Shown one piece after another: positions 7,799 to 16,830 of a DNA stretch of 64,000 nt (the stretch's first letter is position 1; each line of letters opens with the position of its first letter). The translations under genes were made by a program, and so were the position numbers. The DNA is from Saprospiraceae bacterium (GTDB lineage Bacteria > Bacteroidota > Bacteroidia > Chitinophagales > Saprospiraceae), in NCBI GenBank assembly GCA_016715465.1, contig JADKAA010000029.1:992001-1056000 (forward strand), given 5' to 3'. The notes below the pieces were generated by a model. It saw only the letters and a list, made by a program, of their open reading frames with translations. It had not been told where the DNA came from and searched no databases.

Positions 7799-9034
7799 AT
7801 GGACATTTTAAAATTACTTAAAGATTCAAAATCGTCGGACTTTAGCATCCGCAACCTGCCCTTTGGCATTGTAGAAGAAAATGGCACGCGCTATGTAGCA
7901 AGCAGATTGGGTGACTACGTCATCGACATCCGCAGCTTTGTCAATCTGATGGGGGGTATGGAGGATTTCAACCACATCGATGATAAAGTTTTTCACAACG
8001 ATTACCTCAATGACTTTATCGCCCTGGGCAAGTCAGTCACGGTGCCATTGCGCAAAGCCATCCAGGCAAAAATCGAAGAATTGCGTTTTTCAGAAAGCAT
8101 CTTCAAAATGATCTTTTCGCACATCGATCAGGTTAAGGTGTGTATGCCATTGAAAATTGGTGACTATACGGATTTTTACTCCAGCATCGAACATGCCACC
8201 AATGTGGGTAAGATGTTCAGGGATCCAAACAATCCGTTATTGCCAAACTGGCTGCATATGCCAATTGGTTATCATGGCAGGGCCAGTTCCATCGTGTTAT
8301 CCGGTACAGATGTACACCGGCCTAGTGGTCAGTTTCAGGTAAACGAAGGAGAAGCTCCCCAATTCGGGCCATCGCGCAATTTGGACATAGAACTCGAAAT
8401 GGCCTTTGTCATAGGTAAGGAAAATCCGCTGGGTCAACCTATTCCCATTGACAAAGCGGAGGATTATATCTTTGGCATGCTTACGTTTAATGACTGGTCA
8501 GCAAGGGATATCCAGCGCTGGGAGTATGTACCTCTGGGCCCCTTCCTGGGTAAAAATTTTGCCTCCACCATTTCACCGTGGGTGGTAACCCTGGAAGCAT
8601 TGGAGCCATTCCGTGTACAAGGTCCGGAACAAAAAACTGCCGTCCTCGACTACCTCAAAGTGGAAGGTGCCAAAAATTACGACATTGGTCTGGAGGTGGA
8701 CCTGATATGCCCGGACGGAGCAGTGACAACCATCTGCCGGTCAAACTTCAAATACATGTACTGGAACATGTGCCAGCAACTCGCCCACCACACCGTCAAT
8801 GGCTGCAACATGAGGATTGGTGACCTTTGTGCCAGCGGCACGATCAGCGGCGAAGCCGAAGACAGTTTCGGATCAATGATGGAACTGGCCTGGAAAGGGA
8901 CAAAACCCATCAAACTTTCCAACGGAGAAGAAAGAAAATTTCTGCTGAATGGCGATGCCATTGATATCCGCGCTTACAATGTAGTCGATGGTTTCCGTGT
9001 CGGCTTTGGACCTTGTTGCGGGAAAATAGTCTGA
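7799..9034 (+). CDS. fahA: Fumarylacetoacetase
   Basis: 411 residues, the usual length. It hydrolyses fumarylacetoacetate to fumarate and acetoacetate, the last step of tyrosine and phenylalanine degradation, in the cytoplasm. Signature blocks are present: GDYTDFYSSIEHATNVG (catalytic His132 and metal ligand Asp125 by family analogy), LPNWLHMPIGYHGRASS, ELEMAFVIGKEN (metal-binding glutamates), LTFNDWSARDIQRWEYVPLGPF (metal-binding Asp, then Arg and Gln), and the C-terminal GxCASGTISG-like LCASGTISGEAEDSFGSM. It starts 2 bp after the preceding stop. No other tyrosine-catabolism gene is in the window. Confidence 0.96.
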   Translation: MDILKLLKDSKSSDFSIRNLPFGIVEENGTRYVASRLGDYVIDIRSFVNLMGGMEDFNHIDDKVFHNDYLNDFIALGKSVTVPLRKAIQAKIEELRFSESIFKMIFSHIDQVKVCMPLKIGDYTDFYSSIEHATNVGKMFRDPNNPLLPNWLHMPIGYHGRASSIVLSGTDVHRPSGQFQVNEGEAPQFGPSRNLDIELEMAFVIGKENPLGQPIPIDKAEDYIFGMLTFNDWSARDIQRWEYVPLGPFLGKNFASTISPWVVTLEALEPFRVQGPEQKTAVLDYLKVEGAKNYDIGLEVDLICPDGAVTTICRSNFKYMYWNMCQQLAHHTVNGCNMRIGDLCASGTISGEAEDSFGSMMELAWKGTKPIKLSNGEERKFLLNGDAIDIRAYNVVDGFRVGFGPCCGKIV

Positions 9035-9322
9035 ACATATATTCGGCAACTATGCTCCGAAGGACTGCCCACTATGTATTCAATTATTTTACGTGTATTG
9101 GGTATTAGTTTCCCGCAGAATACGCAGAATATCTACTTCATTCATTTCATATTCCAAAAGCTTAACATTAGCCTCTCGAAAGAACTTATCTGAGCGCTGA
9201 AACCGCAGACATTAGTTTAATCAATCATTTGATTCTGCTGAATAACTGTGATCTGAACGAATAGGCTCCTTTAACACAATTTACCGACATGTCCAACCAG
9301 CGTTAGCAAGATAGATTTTCAC

Positions 9323-9352
9323 GACCTGTCTAACTGGCGTTGGCCAGGTAGA
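9323..9352 (+). repeat. GA-flanked palindromic mini-element, copy 2
   Basis: The 26-bp core at 9325-9350 has arms TCTAACTGGC and GCCAGGTAGA and is bounded by GA at 9323-9324 and 9351-9352. Removing the core plus one GA leaves TTTTCACGATTTACCAATTT, which also occurs uninterrupted at about 9577-9596. Confidence 0.8.
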
Positions 9353-9475
9353 TTTACCAATTTCCAAGATTACCAAAATGTCGCGGTTGAATCACTCAAA
9401 TAGTTACCAACTTAAAAGAATATGAATAAGCCGGGCGGATAGCGTTGGTGTCCTGCTATAATAGGATTGACTACC

Positions 9476-9529
9476 CCGGGCGATAAGCGCCCGGTTCCCT
9501 TACTAAAATGAGTTGCCACTCATTTTTTT
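9476..9529 (+). terminator. Terminator-like hairpin element, copy 1 of 2
   Basis: A GC-rich stem CCGGGCG/CGCCCGG (9476-9482, 9488-9494) is followed by a 35-base element at 9495-9529. That element ends in a perfect 9-bp stem AAAATGAGT / ACTCATTTT with loop TGCC, then further Ts. A near-identical 35-base element lies at 51336-51370. Read on the plus strand it could terminate transcription from fahA, though it is 460 bases downstream. Confidence 0.6.
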
Positions 9530-9597
9530 CTCCTTCAGAGAAATCGTTCGTTCATCCGCAATTTCCCGATTTACCGATTTTCACGATTTACCAATTT

Positions 9598-11109
9598 TCA
9601 CGATTCCACCGATTTTCCCAATTCCCCCGCTTCCCCCTTCACCAAATACTTGATCTTAATCCTGAAATAGGCTAAAGTCAAAGTCATGATGGGGCTGAGC
9701 CAGTTAAAAAAGGCATAGATAAAATAGTCCTCTGCGCCCACACCCAGCACCTTGCTTTGGTAAGCACCACAGGTGTTCCATGGGATAAGAGCTGAGGTCA
9801 CCGTGCCTGTATCTTCGAGGGTACGGCTGAGGTTTTCCGGAGCGAGGCCTTTGTCTTTATAAGCCTGGGCAAACATCTTTCCGGGTACGACGATGGCAAT
9901 GTATTGGTCAGATGCCGTAAGGTTCATGGTAAGACAGGATGCCACCGTACTGGCAAACAAGCCGAAGATGGAATGTGCCATACTCAATAATGCTTTACTG
10001 ATCCTCGACAAAGCGCCGATGGCATCCATCACCCCACCAAAAACCATGGCACAAATGATTAGCCAGATGGTACTCAACATACCCTTCATACCCCCCGTCG
10101 CAAACAGGTCGTTTAGTTTGTCATTGTTCATCTCGATGGCCGTATCGGTCACCATGTTTTCCATGATGCCTTTATACGCTGAATTAAAATCAAGTGTTTG
10201 CACCTTAGCAACTTCGGCCAGCAAAGCGGGTTGAAAAATATAGGTGAACAATCCCCCAAGCAAAGTACCAATCAACAGGGCAATCAAAGGTTTGGTCTTG
10301 CGTACAATCATGACGATGACCAACACAGGTACCAACATTAGAATAGGACTCACAAAATACTTGGCATCAATGGCAGCTGTTAACTCCGCTACATCATTGC
10401 CCTGTGCCACCGTAGCCGACTGTCCAAATCCCAGCAGGATAAAAGCCAGCAAGGTGATGCCATAGGTAGGGAATGTGGTGAATTTCATGTAATTGATGTG
10501 CGTAAACAACGTCGTACCCGCCATGGCCGGCGCCAGATTGGTGGTATCCGACAATGGCGACATCTTATCTCCAAAATAAGCACCCGATACCACGGCACCT
10601 GCCACCATCGCAGGAGAAATGCCGAGCGAAGTGCCTATGCCAATCATGGCGATGCCAACGGTAGCAGAGGTTGACCACGATGATCCGGTAAAAAGAGAAA
10701 CGATCGAACAGATGATCAGCGCCACCGGCAAAAATACCACCGGATTGAGCAGTTGAATGCCTCCGTAAATAATAGTGGGTATGATGCCACTCAGAATCCA
10801 GGTGCTCGACAACGCGCCTACCATAAGCAGGATTAATATGGCCTCCGAGGTATCCTTGAGGTTGAGGCCCACTTTTTCAATCATTTTATCGTAGGCCACA
10901 TGGTTGTAAAATCCAACAATGGCAGCAACGGCAGCACCGATGAGCAATAAAAACTGATTGGATCCACCGAGTGGATCATCGTCCGGATTGGTTTTACCGT
11001 TGTAGGCAAAAAGTACATTGTAAGCCAGTAAAGCTACCAGGATCACCACCGGTATCAGTGCTTCAAACAAGCTTAATTCTTTGTTTTCACGCAGTCTTCT
11101 GAATATCAT
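9598..11109 (-). CDS. nhaC: Na+/H+ antiporter, NhaC family
   Basis: 503 residues with about 11-12 hydrophobic spans. NhaC-family blocks are visible: SLFTGSSWSTSATVGIAMIGIG, GAVVSGAYFGDKMSPLSDTTNLAPA, and near the C-terminus LEDTGTVTSALIPWNTCGAYQS. These proteins exchange sodium for protons across the inner membrane for pH and salt homeostasis. The start at ATG 11109 (MIFRRLRENKEL) places the first span at about 18. The last dozen codons (GEAGELGKSVES) are read from the degenerate intergenic repeat that continues downstream, so the tail looks recently changed. The gene is alone on this strand here. Confidence 0.92.
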   Translation of the reverse strand: MIFRRLRENKELSLFEALIPVVILVALLAYNVLFAYNGKTNPDDDPLGGSNQFLLLIGAAVAAIVGFYNHVAYDKMIEKVGLNLKDTSEAILILLMVGALSSTWILSGIIPTIIYGGIQLLNPVVFLPVALIICSIVSLFTGSSWSTSATVGIAMIGIGTSLGISPAMVAGAVVSGAYFGDKMSPLSDTTNLAPAMAGTTLFTHINYMKFTTFPTYGITLLAFILLGFGQSATVAQGNDVAELTAAIDAKYFVSPILMLVPVLVIVMIVRKTKPLIALLIGTLLGGLFTYIFQPALLAEVAKVQTLDFNSAYKGIMENMVTDTAIEMNNDKLNDLFATGGMKGMLSTIWLIICAMVFGGVMDAIGALSRISKALLSMAHSIFGLFASTVASCLTMNLTASDQYIAIVVPGKMFAQAYKDKGLAPENLSRTLEDTGTVTSALIPWNTCGAYQSKVLGVGAEDYFIYAFFNWLSPIMTLTLAYFRIKIKYLVKGEAGELGKSVES

Positions 11110-11399
11110 AAGGATTGAATTTGACCCTAAAGAAAAACATAAATTTGCGAAACCCCATAAAAAATAAACTATGCCAAATATAGTTTTGACACACCCCTTC
11201 TTTTAACCATATTCAAAACTAAATTCTTCAAGTGTGGCTTAATTGATATTTTGTATTGCATAATTCGATATAGGTTAAGACTATATTTCTTTTTTTATGT
11301 GCGTTTGAATAATTTAACTTATAATCAAATGTGTAAATTTTTAAATGTGGATAATTTAATTTTGATTATTATTTTATCTTAGCTCAATAAATCAACTTT
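11110..11399. other. Divergent AT-rich promoter region
   Basis: 290 bases between nhaC and the repeat-protein gene. A small inverted repeat AAACTAT/ATAGTTT lies at 11166-11186. A possible -7 box TAATTTTG for the plus-strand gene lies at 11357-11364, without a well placed TTG. Nothing else is visible. Confidence 0.35.
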
Positions 11400-14300
11400 A
11401 TGAAAAATAGAATTTTAGTTCTTTTTCCCTTGTTTTTATTGTTTTTTGAATCGCTGAGTGCGCAATGTCCAAACACCAATATCCAAGGTTGCACCGCATA
11501 TGATGTGTCCGGCTTGAGCTTAAACAGCAGGACCTTCGTTTGCGATATGTGGGGAGGTGATTACCAGGAGTTGACAAATATGGTGGCAGGGAATACGTAC
11601 AAGGTTGATTTTTGCGGCATATTAACCAGTCCGGCACCCAGTTACAATTCAATCTTAACGGTATATGATCCAGGGGGTAATTTGGTTGGCTTTAATGACG
11701 ATTTTTGTGGTGACGACCCAACACTCACTTTTGTGGCTCCATCAACCGGAACTTATAAAGTTTTAGCTGATATATCTGGCAATTGCGCTGGAACCAATAC
11801 TACGAACTCTCCGCTAGCCATCACCCTGCTTGCTTTGGCCGCCAGCCCGGAAATAAATGTTCAGGGCAATGGCAACAATATAGCAGATGGAGATATGTCC
11901 CCCTCCCTAAGTGACCACACTGACTTTGGGTCGCAATCGGTTTGTGTGGGAACCATCATTCGTACTTTCACCATTCAAAATACCGGTTCAGCAAATCTTA
12001 CCATCTCAGGCGTCTCGATCACAGGAAGCCATGCCGCAGATTTTACAGTGACCGCTATGCCGTCAAGTCCTGTCACGCCTGGCAATAATACGTCGCTTCA
12101 AGTTACCTTCAATCCTTCGGCTTCAGGCACTAGATCTGCCACCATAAATATTACCAACAATGATGGTGATGAAGCAACCTATGACTTTGCCATCCAGGGA
12201 ACCGGTATTGATCCTGAAGTAAACGTGCAGGGCAACGGAAACAATATTGCTGATGGCGATGCCACACCAACTACCACTGACCACACGGATTTCGGTTCGC
12301 AGTCGGTTTGTTCGGGTACAATCGTTCGCACTTATACCATACAAAATATTGGGTCTTCGACCCTCAACCTGGCAAACCCTTCACTTTCGGGTACCAATGC
12401 CGCTGATTTCAGTGTGACGGCTAATCCTTCAAGTACGGTTGCTGCAGCGGGTTCTACTACTTTTCAGGTTACCTTCAACCCATCTGCTACTGGAACGCGC
12501 ACTGCGACAGTTACATTTACAAACGATGATTGTGACGAAGCAACTTATGATTTTGCCATTCAGGGAACGGGCGTCGATCCTGAAATAAACTTGCAGGGCA
12601 ACAGCACTAGTATTGCTGATGGCGATGCCACTCCATCTACCTCTGACCACACGGATTTCGGTTCGCAGTCGGTTTGTTCGGGTACAATCGTTCGCACTTA
12701 TACCATACAAAATACCGGGTCTTCGACCCTCAACCTGGCAATCCCTTCACTTTCGGGTACCAATGCCGCTGATTTCAGTGTGACGGCCAATCCTTCAAGT
12801 ACGGTTGCTGCAGCGGGTTCTACTACTTTTCAGGTTACCTTCAACCCATCTGCCACTGGAACGCGCACAGCGACAGTAACGTTTACAAACGATGATTGCG
12901 ACGAAGCAACTTATGATTTTACCATTCAGGGAACGGGAATTGATCCTGAAGTAAACGTGCAGGGCAACGCTAGTAATATTGCTGACGGCGATGCCACACC
13001 AACAACCACTGACCACACGGATTTCGGTTCGCAGTCGGTTTGTTCGGGTACAATTGTTCGCACTTATACCATTCAAAATACCGGGTCTTCGACCCTCAAC
13101 CTGGCAAATCCTTCACTTTCGGGTACCAATGCCGCAGATTTCTCTGTGACGGCCAATCCTTCAAGTACGATAGCTGCAGCGGGTTCTACTACTTTTCAGG
13201 TTACTTTCAACCCATCTGCCACTGGAACGCGCACTGCGACAGTAACCTTTACAAACGATGATTGTGACGAAGCAACTTATGACTTTGCCATCCAGGGGTC
13301 TGGTGTGGATCCTGAAATCAATGTCACCGGAAATGGAAATACAATCCCGGATGGTGATGTTACCCCCAGCCTGACCGACCACACTGACTTTGGGTCGCAG
13401 TCGATTTGTTCCGGTACCATCGTACGCACATTTACCATTCAAAATACAGGTAACGAAAATCTTACCATCTCAAACCCATCAATCATGGGAAGCCATGCCG
13501 CAGATTTCTCTGTGACTTTACTACCCTCCACTCCTATTTCGGGAAGTGGGTCTACTACTTTTCAGGTTACTTTCAATCCTTCGGCTTCAGGTACCAGGTC
13601 TGCTACCATAAATATTACCAGCAACGATTGTGACGAAGCTACCTATGATTTTAACATTCAGGGTACAGGTGTTGATCCTGAAATCAATGTCTCCGGTAAT
13701 GCAAATTCCATCGCGGATGGTGATGTTACCCCCACCCTGACAGACCATACCGATTTTGGGTCGCAGTCGATCTGTTCCGGCACCATTGTACGCACATTTT
13801 TCATTCAAAATACAGGTACAGCCAATCTCAACATTTCAAGCGTGTCTTTGTCTGGAGTCAACGCGGCTGATTTCTCTGTAACTTCTCCTCCCGCTACCCC
13901 AATTTCCGGAGGTTTAAGTTCTACATTTCAGGTTACCTTTAACCCTTCGGCTTTAGGTACCAGATCGGCCACATTAAGTATTACCAACGATGATTGTGAT
14001 GAAGCTTTATATGACTTTGCCATTCAGGGCACGGGCGTCGATCCTGAAGTAAACTTGCAGGGCAACAGCACTAGTATTGCTGATGGCGATGCCACACCAA
14101 CTACCACTGACCACACGGATTTCGGTTCGCAGTCGGTTTGTTCGGGTACAATCGTTCGCACTTATACCATTCAAAATACCGGGTCTTTGACCCTCAACCT
14201 GGCAAACCCTTCACTTTTGGGTACCAATGCCGCTGATTTCAGTGTGACGGCCAATCCTTCAAGTACGGTTGCTGCAGCGGGTTCTACTACTTTTCAGGTT

Positions 14301-16748
14301 ACCTTCAACCCATCTGCCACTGGAACGCGCACAGCGACAGTAACGATTACAAACGATGATTGCGACGAAGCAACTTATGATTTTACCATTCAGGGAACGG
14401 GAATTGATCCTGAAGTAAACGTGCAGGGCAACGGAAACAATATTGCTGATGGCGATGCCACACCAACTACCACTGACCACACGGATTTCGGTTCGCAGTC
14501 GGTTTGTTCGGGTACAATCGTTCGCACTTATACCATACAAAATATTGGGTCTTCGACCCTCAACCTGGCAAACCCTTCACTTTCGGGTACCAATGCCGCT
14601 GATTTCAGTGTGACGGCTAATCCTTCAAGTACGGTTGCTGCAGCGGGTTCTACTACTTTTCAGGTTACCTTCAACCCATCTGCTACTGGAACGCGCACTG
14701 CGACAGTTACATTTACAAACGATGATTGTGACGAAGCAACTTATGATTTTGCCATTCAGGGAACGGGAATTGATCCCGAAGCAAACTTGCAGGGCAACGG
14801 TAATAATATTGCTGATGGCGATGCCACACCAACTACCACTGACCACACGGATTTTGGTTCGCAGTCGGTTTGTTCGGGTACAATCGTTCGCACTTTTACC
14901 ATACAAAATACCGGGTCTTCGACCCTCAACCTGGCAAATCCTTCACTTTCGGGTACCAATGCCGCAGATTTCAGTGTGACGGTCAATCCTTCAAGTGCGG
15001 TTGCTGCAGCGGGTTCTACTACTTTTCAGGTTACCTTCAACCCATCTGCTACTGGAACGCGCACTGCGACAGTAACGTTTACAAACGATGATTGTGACGA
15101 AGCCACCTATGATTTTGCCATCCAGGGTACGGGTGTTGATCCTGAAATCAATGTCACTGGTAATGGAAATACAATCCCGGATGGTGATGTTACTCCCAGC
15201 CTGACTGACCACACTGATTTTGGGTCGCAGACGATTTGTTCCGGTACCACCGTACGTACTTTTACCATACAAAATTCCGGCGATGCAAATCTTACCATCT
15301 CAAACTCATCGATCACAGGAAGCCATGCCGCAGATTTCTCTGTGACTTCACTACCTTCCACCCCAATTTCCGGAAGTGGAACTACAACTTTTCAGGTTAC
15401 TTTCAACCCTTCGGCTTCAGGTACAAGATCTGCCACCATAAATATTACCAATAACGATTGTGACGAAGCCACCTATGACTTCGCCATAATTGGAGAAGGC
15501 ATTGACGATGGTATCGTATATTTTGCAGATGCCGATGGCGATGGCTTTGGTGATGCCACATCCACCACCACCAGTTGCAGTGGACCTCCAATAGGATTTG
15601 TCGCTGACAATACGGATTGTGACGACAGTGCCTTTCATTATGCCGATCTGGACAATGACAACTATGGAGCCGGAATTCCCGTTGCCTGTGGTGTTGCAAA
15701 TAATGGGGACTGCGATGATACACAGCAAAATGTTAATCCATTAGCCATAGAAATCTGTAACAATATTGATGATGATTGCGACGGCCTGACAGATGAAGAA
15801 TGTCCGGCATTGGCCCTTGATTTTGATGGCTCCAATGACTATATTAATGTTTCGCACAGTACTTCACTCAACCTGACCACACAAGCAACCTGGGAAGGCT
15901 GGTTTTACCTGAGAAATGATGCTACCTTTTTCAATAAGAACTCCTTCTTCAATGCAGATGGATATTACATCCAGACCTTCGGCGGTGATTTGTATTATAA
16001 TGAAGGTAATGCCGGCAACCTTATCCAGCTAAGTGGTGGCAGTTTCCCGATGAATACATGGACCCATCTCGCGGTTACCAAAAATGGCGCGACCATTACG
16101 ATATATGTAAATGGAAGTCAGGTCGCCTCCGGAGGCGGATTTACGCCTGCTCTTGTTGCAAATACCGCACCGCTCTTCCTTGGCGCCCAAACAGGTCCTA
16201 CCCAATATTTCAATGGCATCATGGACGAAGTAAGAATTTGGAGTGTAGCGCGCACTCCAAATGAAATTATGGATGCCTATCTATGTGCATTTCAGGGCAA
16301 TACTGCCGGACTTGAGGCTGTATATCACTTTGACCAGGGCAACTATAATGCCGACAACACTGCAGTAAATATGGTTGAGGATGCCACATCAAATAACAAC
16401 GATGGGGCATTGCAAAATTTTTCCCTGATGGGTTCTGCTTCCAATTGGGTCCTTCCGGGGGCAGGATTTACCGGAACTTGTGGCTGTACACAATACATGA
16501 CGGTGCAGCCAGGAGACTATGATGACCCGGCTACATGGGGAGGATGCGTGCCACCAAATCCGATTCCTCCCGGTACTACCGTTACCATCACTTTTCCGCT
16601 AACCAATCCTGCCGGTTCAACCATCATCAATAATGGCTTAATCGATTTTGGTCCAAATGGCGTACTCACCAATGAAGGCACATACAAAGGAAAAGGAACA
16701 TTCACCGGCACATTGATCAATTTAGGAACCGTAAGTCCGGGAAACTGA
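11400..16748 (+). CDS. Giant secreted choice-of-anchor D repeat protein with MopE-like and LamG domains
   Basis: 1782 residues. A signal peptide (MKNRILVLFPLFLLFFESLSAQ) is followed by a pre-peptidase-like beta domain (about 25-145). Ten tandem 122-residue choice-of-anchor D (ASPM-SPD2-Hydin type) modules cover about residues 150-1369. Each reads PE[IV]N..GN...DGD..P...DHTDFGSQ, [RT]T[FY]TIQN.G, AADF.V, and TFNPSA.GTR, and ends [YF]DF.IQGTG. A calcium/metal-binding MopE-like part rich in D-x-D-x-D and CDD..N follows, then a LamG-like domain (LDFDGSNDYINV ... GIMDEVRIWSVARTPNEI). A short beta domain (TVQPGDYDDPATWGGCVP) ends the protein without a recognisable type IX sorting signal. A cell-surface or extracellular adhesin is the likely role. 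It is followed by a strong terminator. Confidence 0.9.
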   Translation: MKNRILVLFPLFLLFFESLSAQCPNTNIQGCTAYDVSGLSLNSRTFVCDMWGGDYQELTNMVAGNTYKVDFCGILTSPAPSYNSILTVYDPGGNLVGFNDDFCGDDPTLTFVAPSTGTYKVLADISGNCAGTNTTNSPLAITLLALAASPEINVQGNGNNIADGDMSPSLSDHTDFGSQSVCVGTIIRTFTIQNTGSANLTISGVSITGSHAADFTVTAMPSSPVTPGNNTSLQVTFNPSASGTRSATINITNNDGDEATYDFAIQGTGIDPEVNVQGNGNNIADGDATPTTTDHTDFGSQSVCSGTIVRTYTIQNIGSSTLNLANPSLSGTNAADFSVTANPSSTVAAAGSTTFQVTFNPSATGTRTATVTFTNDDCDEATYDFAIQGTGVDPEINLQGNSTSIADGDATPSTSDHTDFGSQSVCSGTIVRTYTIQNTGSSTLNLAIPSLSGTNAADFSVTANPSSTVAAAGSTTFQVTFNPSATGTRTATVTFTNDDCDEATYDFTIQGTGIDPEVNVQGNASNIADGDATPTTTDHTDFGSQSVCSGTIVRTYTIQNTGSSTLNLANPSLSGTNAADFSVTANPSSTIAAAGSTTFQVTFNPSATGTRTATVTFTNDDCDEATYDFAIQGSGVDPEINVTGNGNTIPDGDVTPSLTDHTDFGSQSICSGTIVRTFTIQNTGNENLTISNPSIMGSHAADFSVTLLPSTPISGSGSTTFQVTFNPSASGTRSATINITSNDCDEATYDFNIQGTGVDPEINVSGNANSIADGDVTPTLTDHTDFGSQSICSGTIVRTFFIQNTGTANLNISSVSLSGVNAADFSVTSPPATPISGGLSSTFQVTFNPSALGTRSATLSITNDDCDEALYDFAIQGTGVDPEVNLQGNSTSIADGDATPTTTDHTDFGSQSVCSGTIVRTYTIQNTGSLTLNLANPSLLGTNAADFSVTANPSSTVAAAGSTTFQVTFNPSATGTRTATVTITNDDCDEATYDFTIQGTGIDPEVNVQGNGNNIADGDATPTTTDHTDFGSQSVCSGTIVRTYTIQNIGSSTLNLANPSLSGTNAADFSVTANPSSTVAAAGSTTFQVTFNPSATGTRTATVTFTNDDCDEATYDFAIQGTGIDPEANLQGNGNNIADGDATPTTTDHTDFGSQSVCSGTIVRTFTIQNTGSSTLNLANPSLSGTNAADFSVTVNPSSAVAAAGSTTFQVTFNPSATGTRTATVTFTNDDCDEATYDFAIQGTGVDPEINVTGNGNTIPDGDVTPSLTDHTDFGSQTICSGTTVRTFTIQNSGDANLTISNSSITGSHAADFSVTSLPSTPISGSGTTTFQVTFNPSASGTRSATINITNNDCDEATYDFAIIGEGIDDGIVYFADADGDGFGDATSTTTSCSGPPIGFVADNTDCDDSAFHYADLDNDNYGAGIPVACGVANNGDCDDTQQNVNPLAIEICNNIDDDCDGLTDEECPALALDFDGSNDYINVSHSTSLNLTTQATWEGWFYLRNDATFFNKNSFFNADGYYIQTFGGDLYYNEGNAGNLIQLSGGSFPMNTWTHLAVTKNGATITIYVNGSQVASGGGFTPALVANTAPLFLGAQTGPTQYFNGIMDEVRIWSVARTPNEIMDAYLCAFQGNTAGLEAVYHFDQGNYNADNTAVNMVEDATSNNNDGALQNFSLMGSASNWVLPGAGFTGTCGCTQYMTVQPGDYDDPATWGGCVPPNPIPPGTTVTITFPLTNPAGSTIINNGLIDFGPNGVLTNEGTYKGKGTFTGTLINLGTVSPGN
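11847..15506 (+). repeat. Ten in-frame 366-bp coding repeats
   Basis: Units start exactly every 366 bases (11847, 12213, 12579, 12945, 13311, 13677, 14043, 14409, 14775, 15141). Units 2, 3, 4, 7, 8 and 9 form one sequence class; units 1, 5, 6 and 10 form another. Units 2 and 8 show no mismatch by eye over about 359 bases. Confidence 0.95.
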
Positions 16749-16776
16749 TGGTATAAAGTAAATAGCAGAATTTTTA

Positions 16777-16809
16777 AAGCCCGATGCCAGATTGTCATTG
16801 GGCTTTTTT
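16777..16809 (+). terminator. Rho-independent terminator of the repeat-protein gene
   Basis: A 10-bp stem AAGCCCGATG / CATTGGGCTT (one G-T pair) with a 9-base loop is followed directly by a T-run, 28 bases after the stop codon. Confidence 0.85.
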
Positions 16810-16830
16810 AATAAGATTTAACAACCGCTC

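Larger units (their letters stand above)
9035..9597. other. Repeat-bearing intergenic region between two convergent genes
   Basis: There is no credible gene. The region holds a CGCAGAATACGCAG-type motif near 9115, the palindromic element at 9323-9352, GATTTACCAATTT words at 9351-9366, a GC-rich stem at 9476-9494, a T-run hairpin at 9505-9529, and a degenerate CGATTTACCGATTTTCAC tract from about 9564 into the end of nhaC. Confidence 0.7.

Noticed and set aside
12123..15361. Many open frames of 73-93 codons antisense to, or out of frame with, the 366-bp repeats
   Set aside because: They recur with the repeat period and mirror the strong coding frame; no promoter or independent signal supports them.
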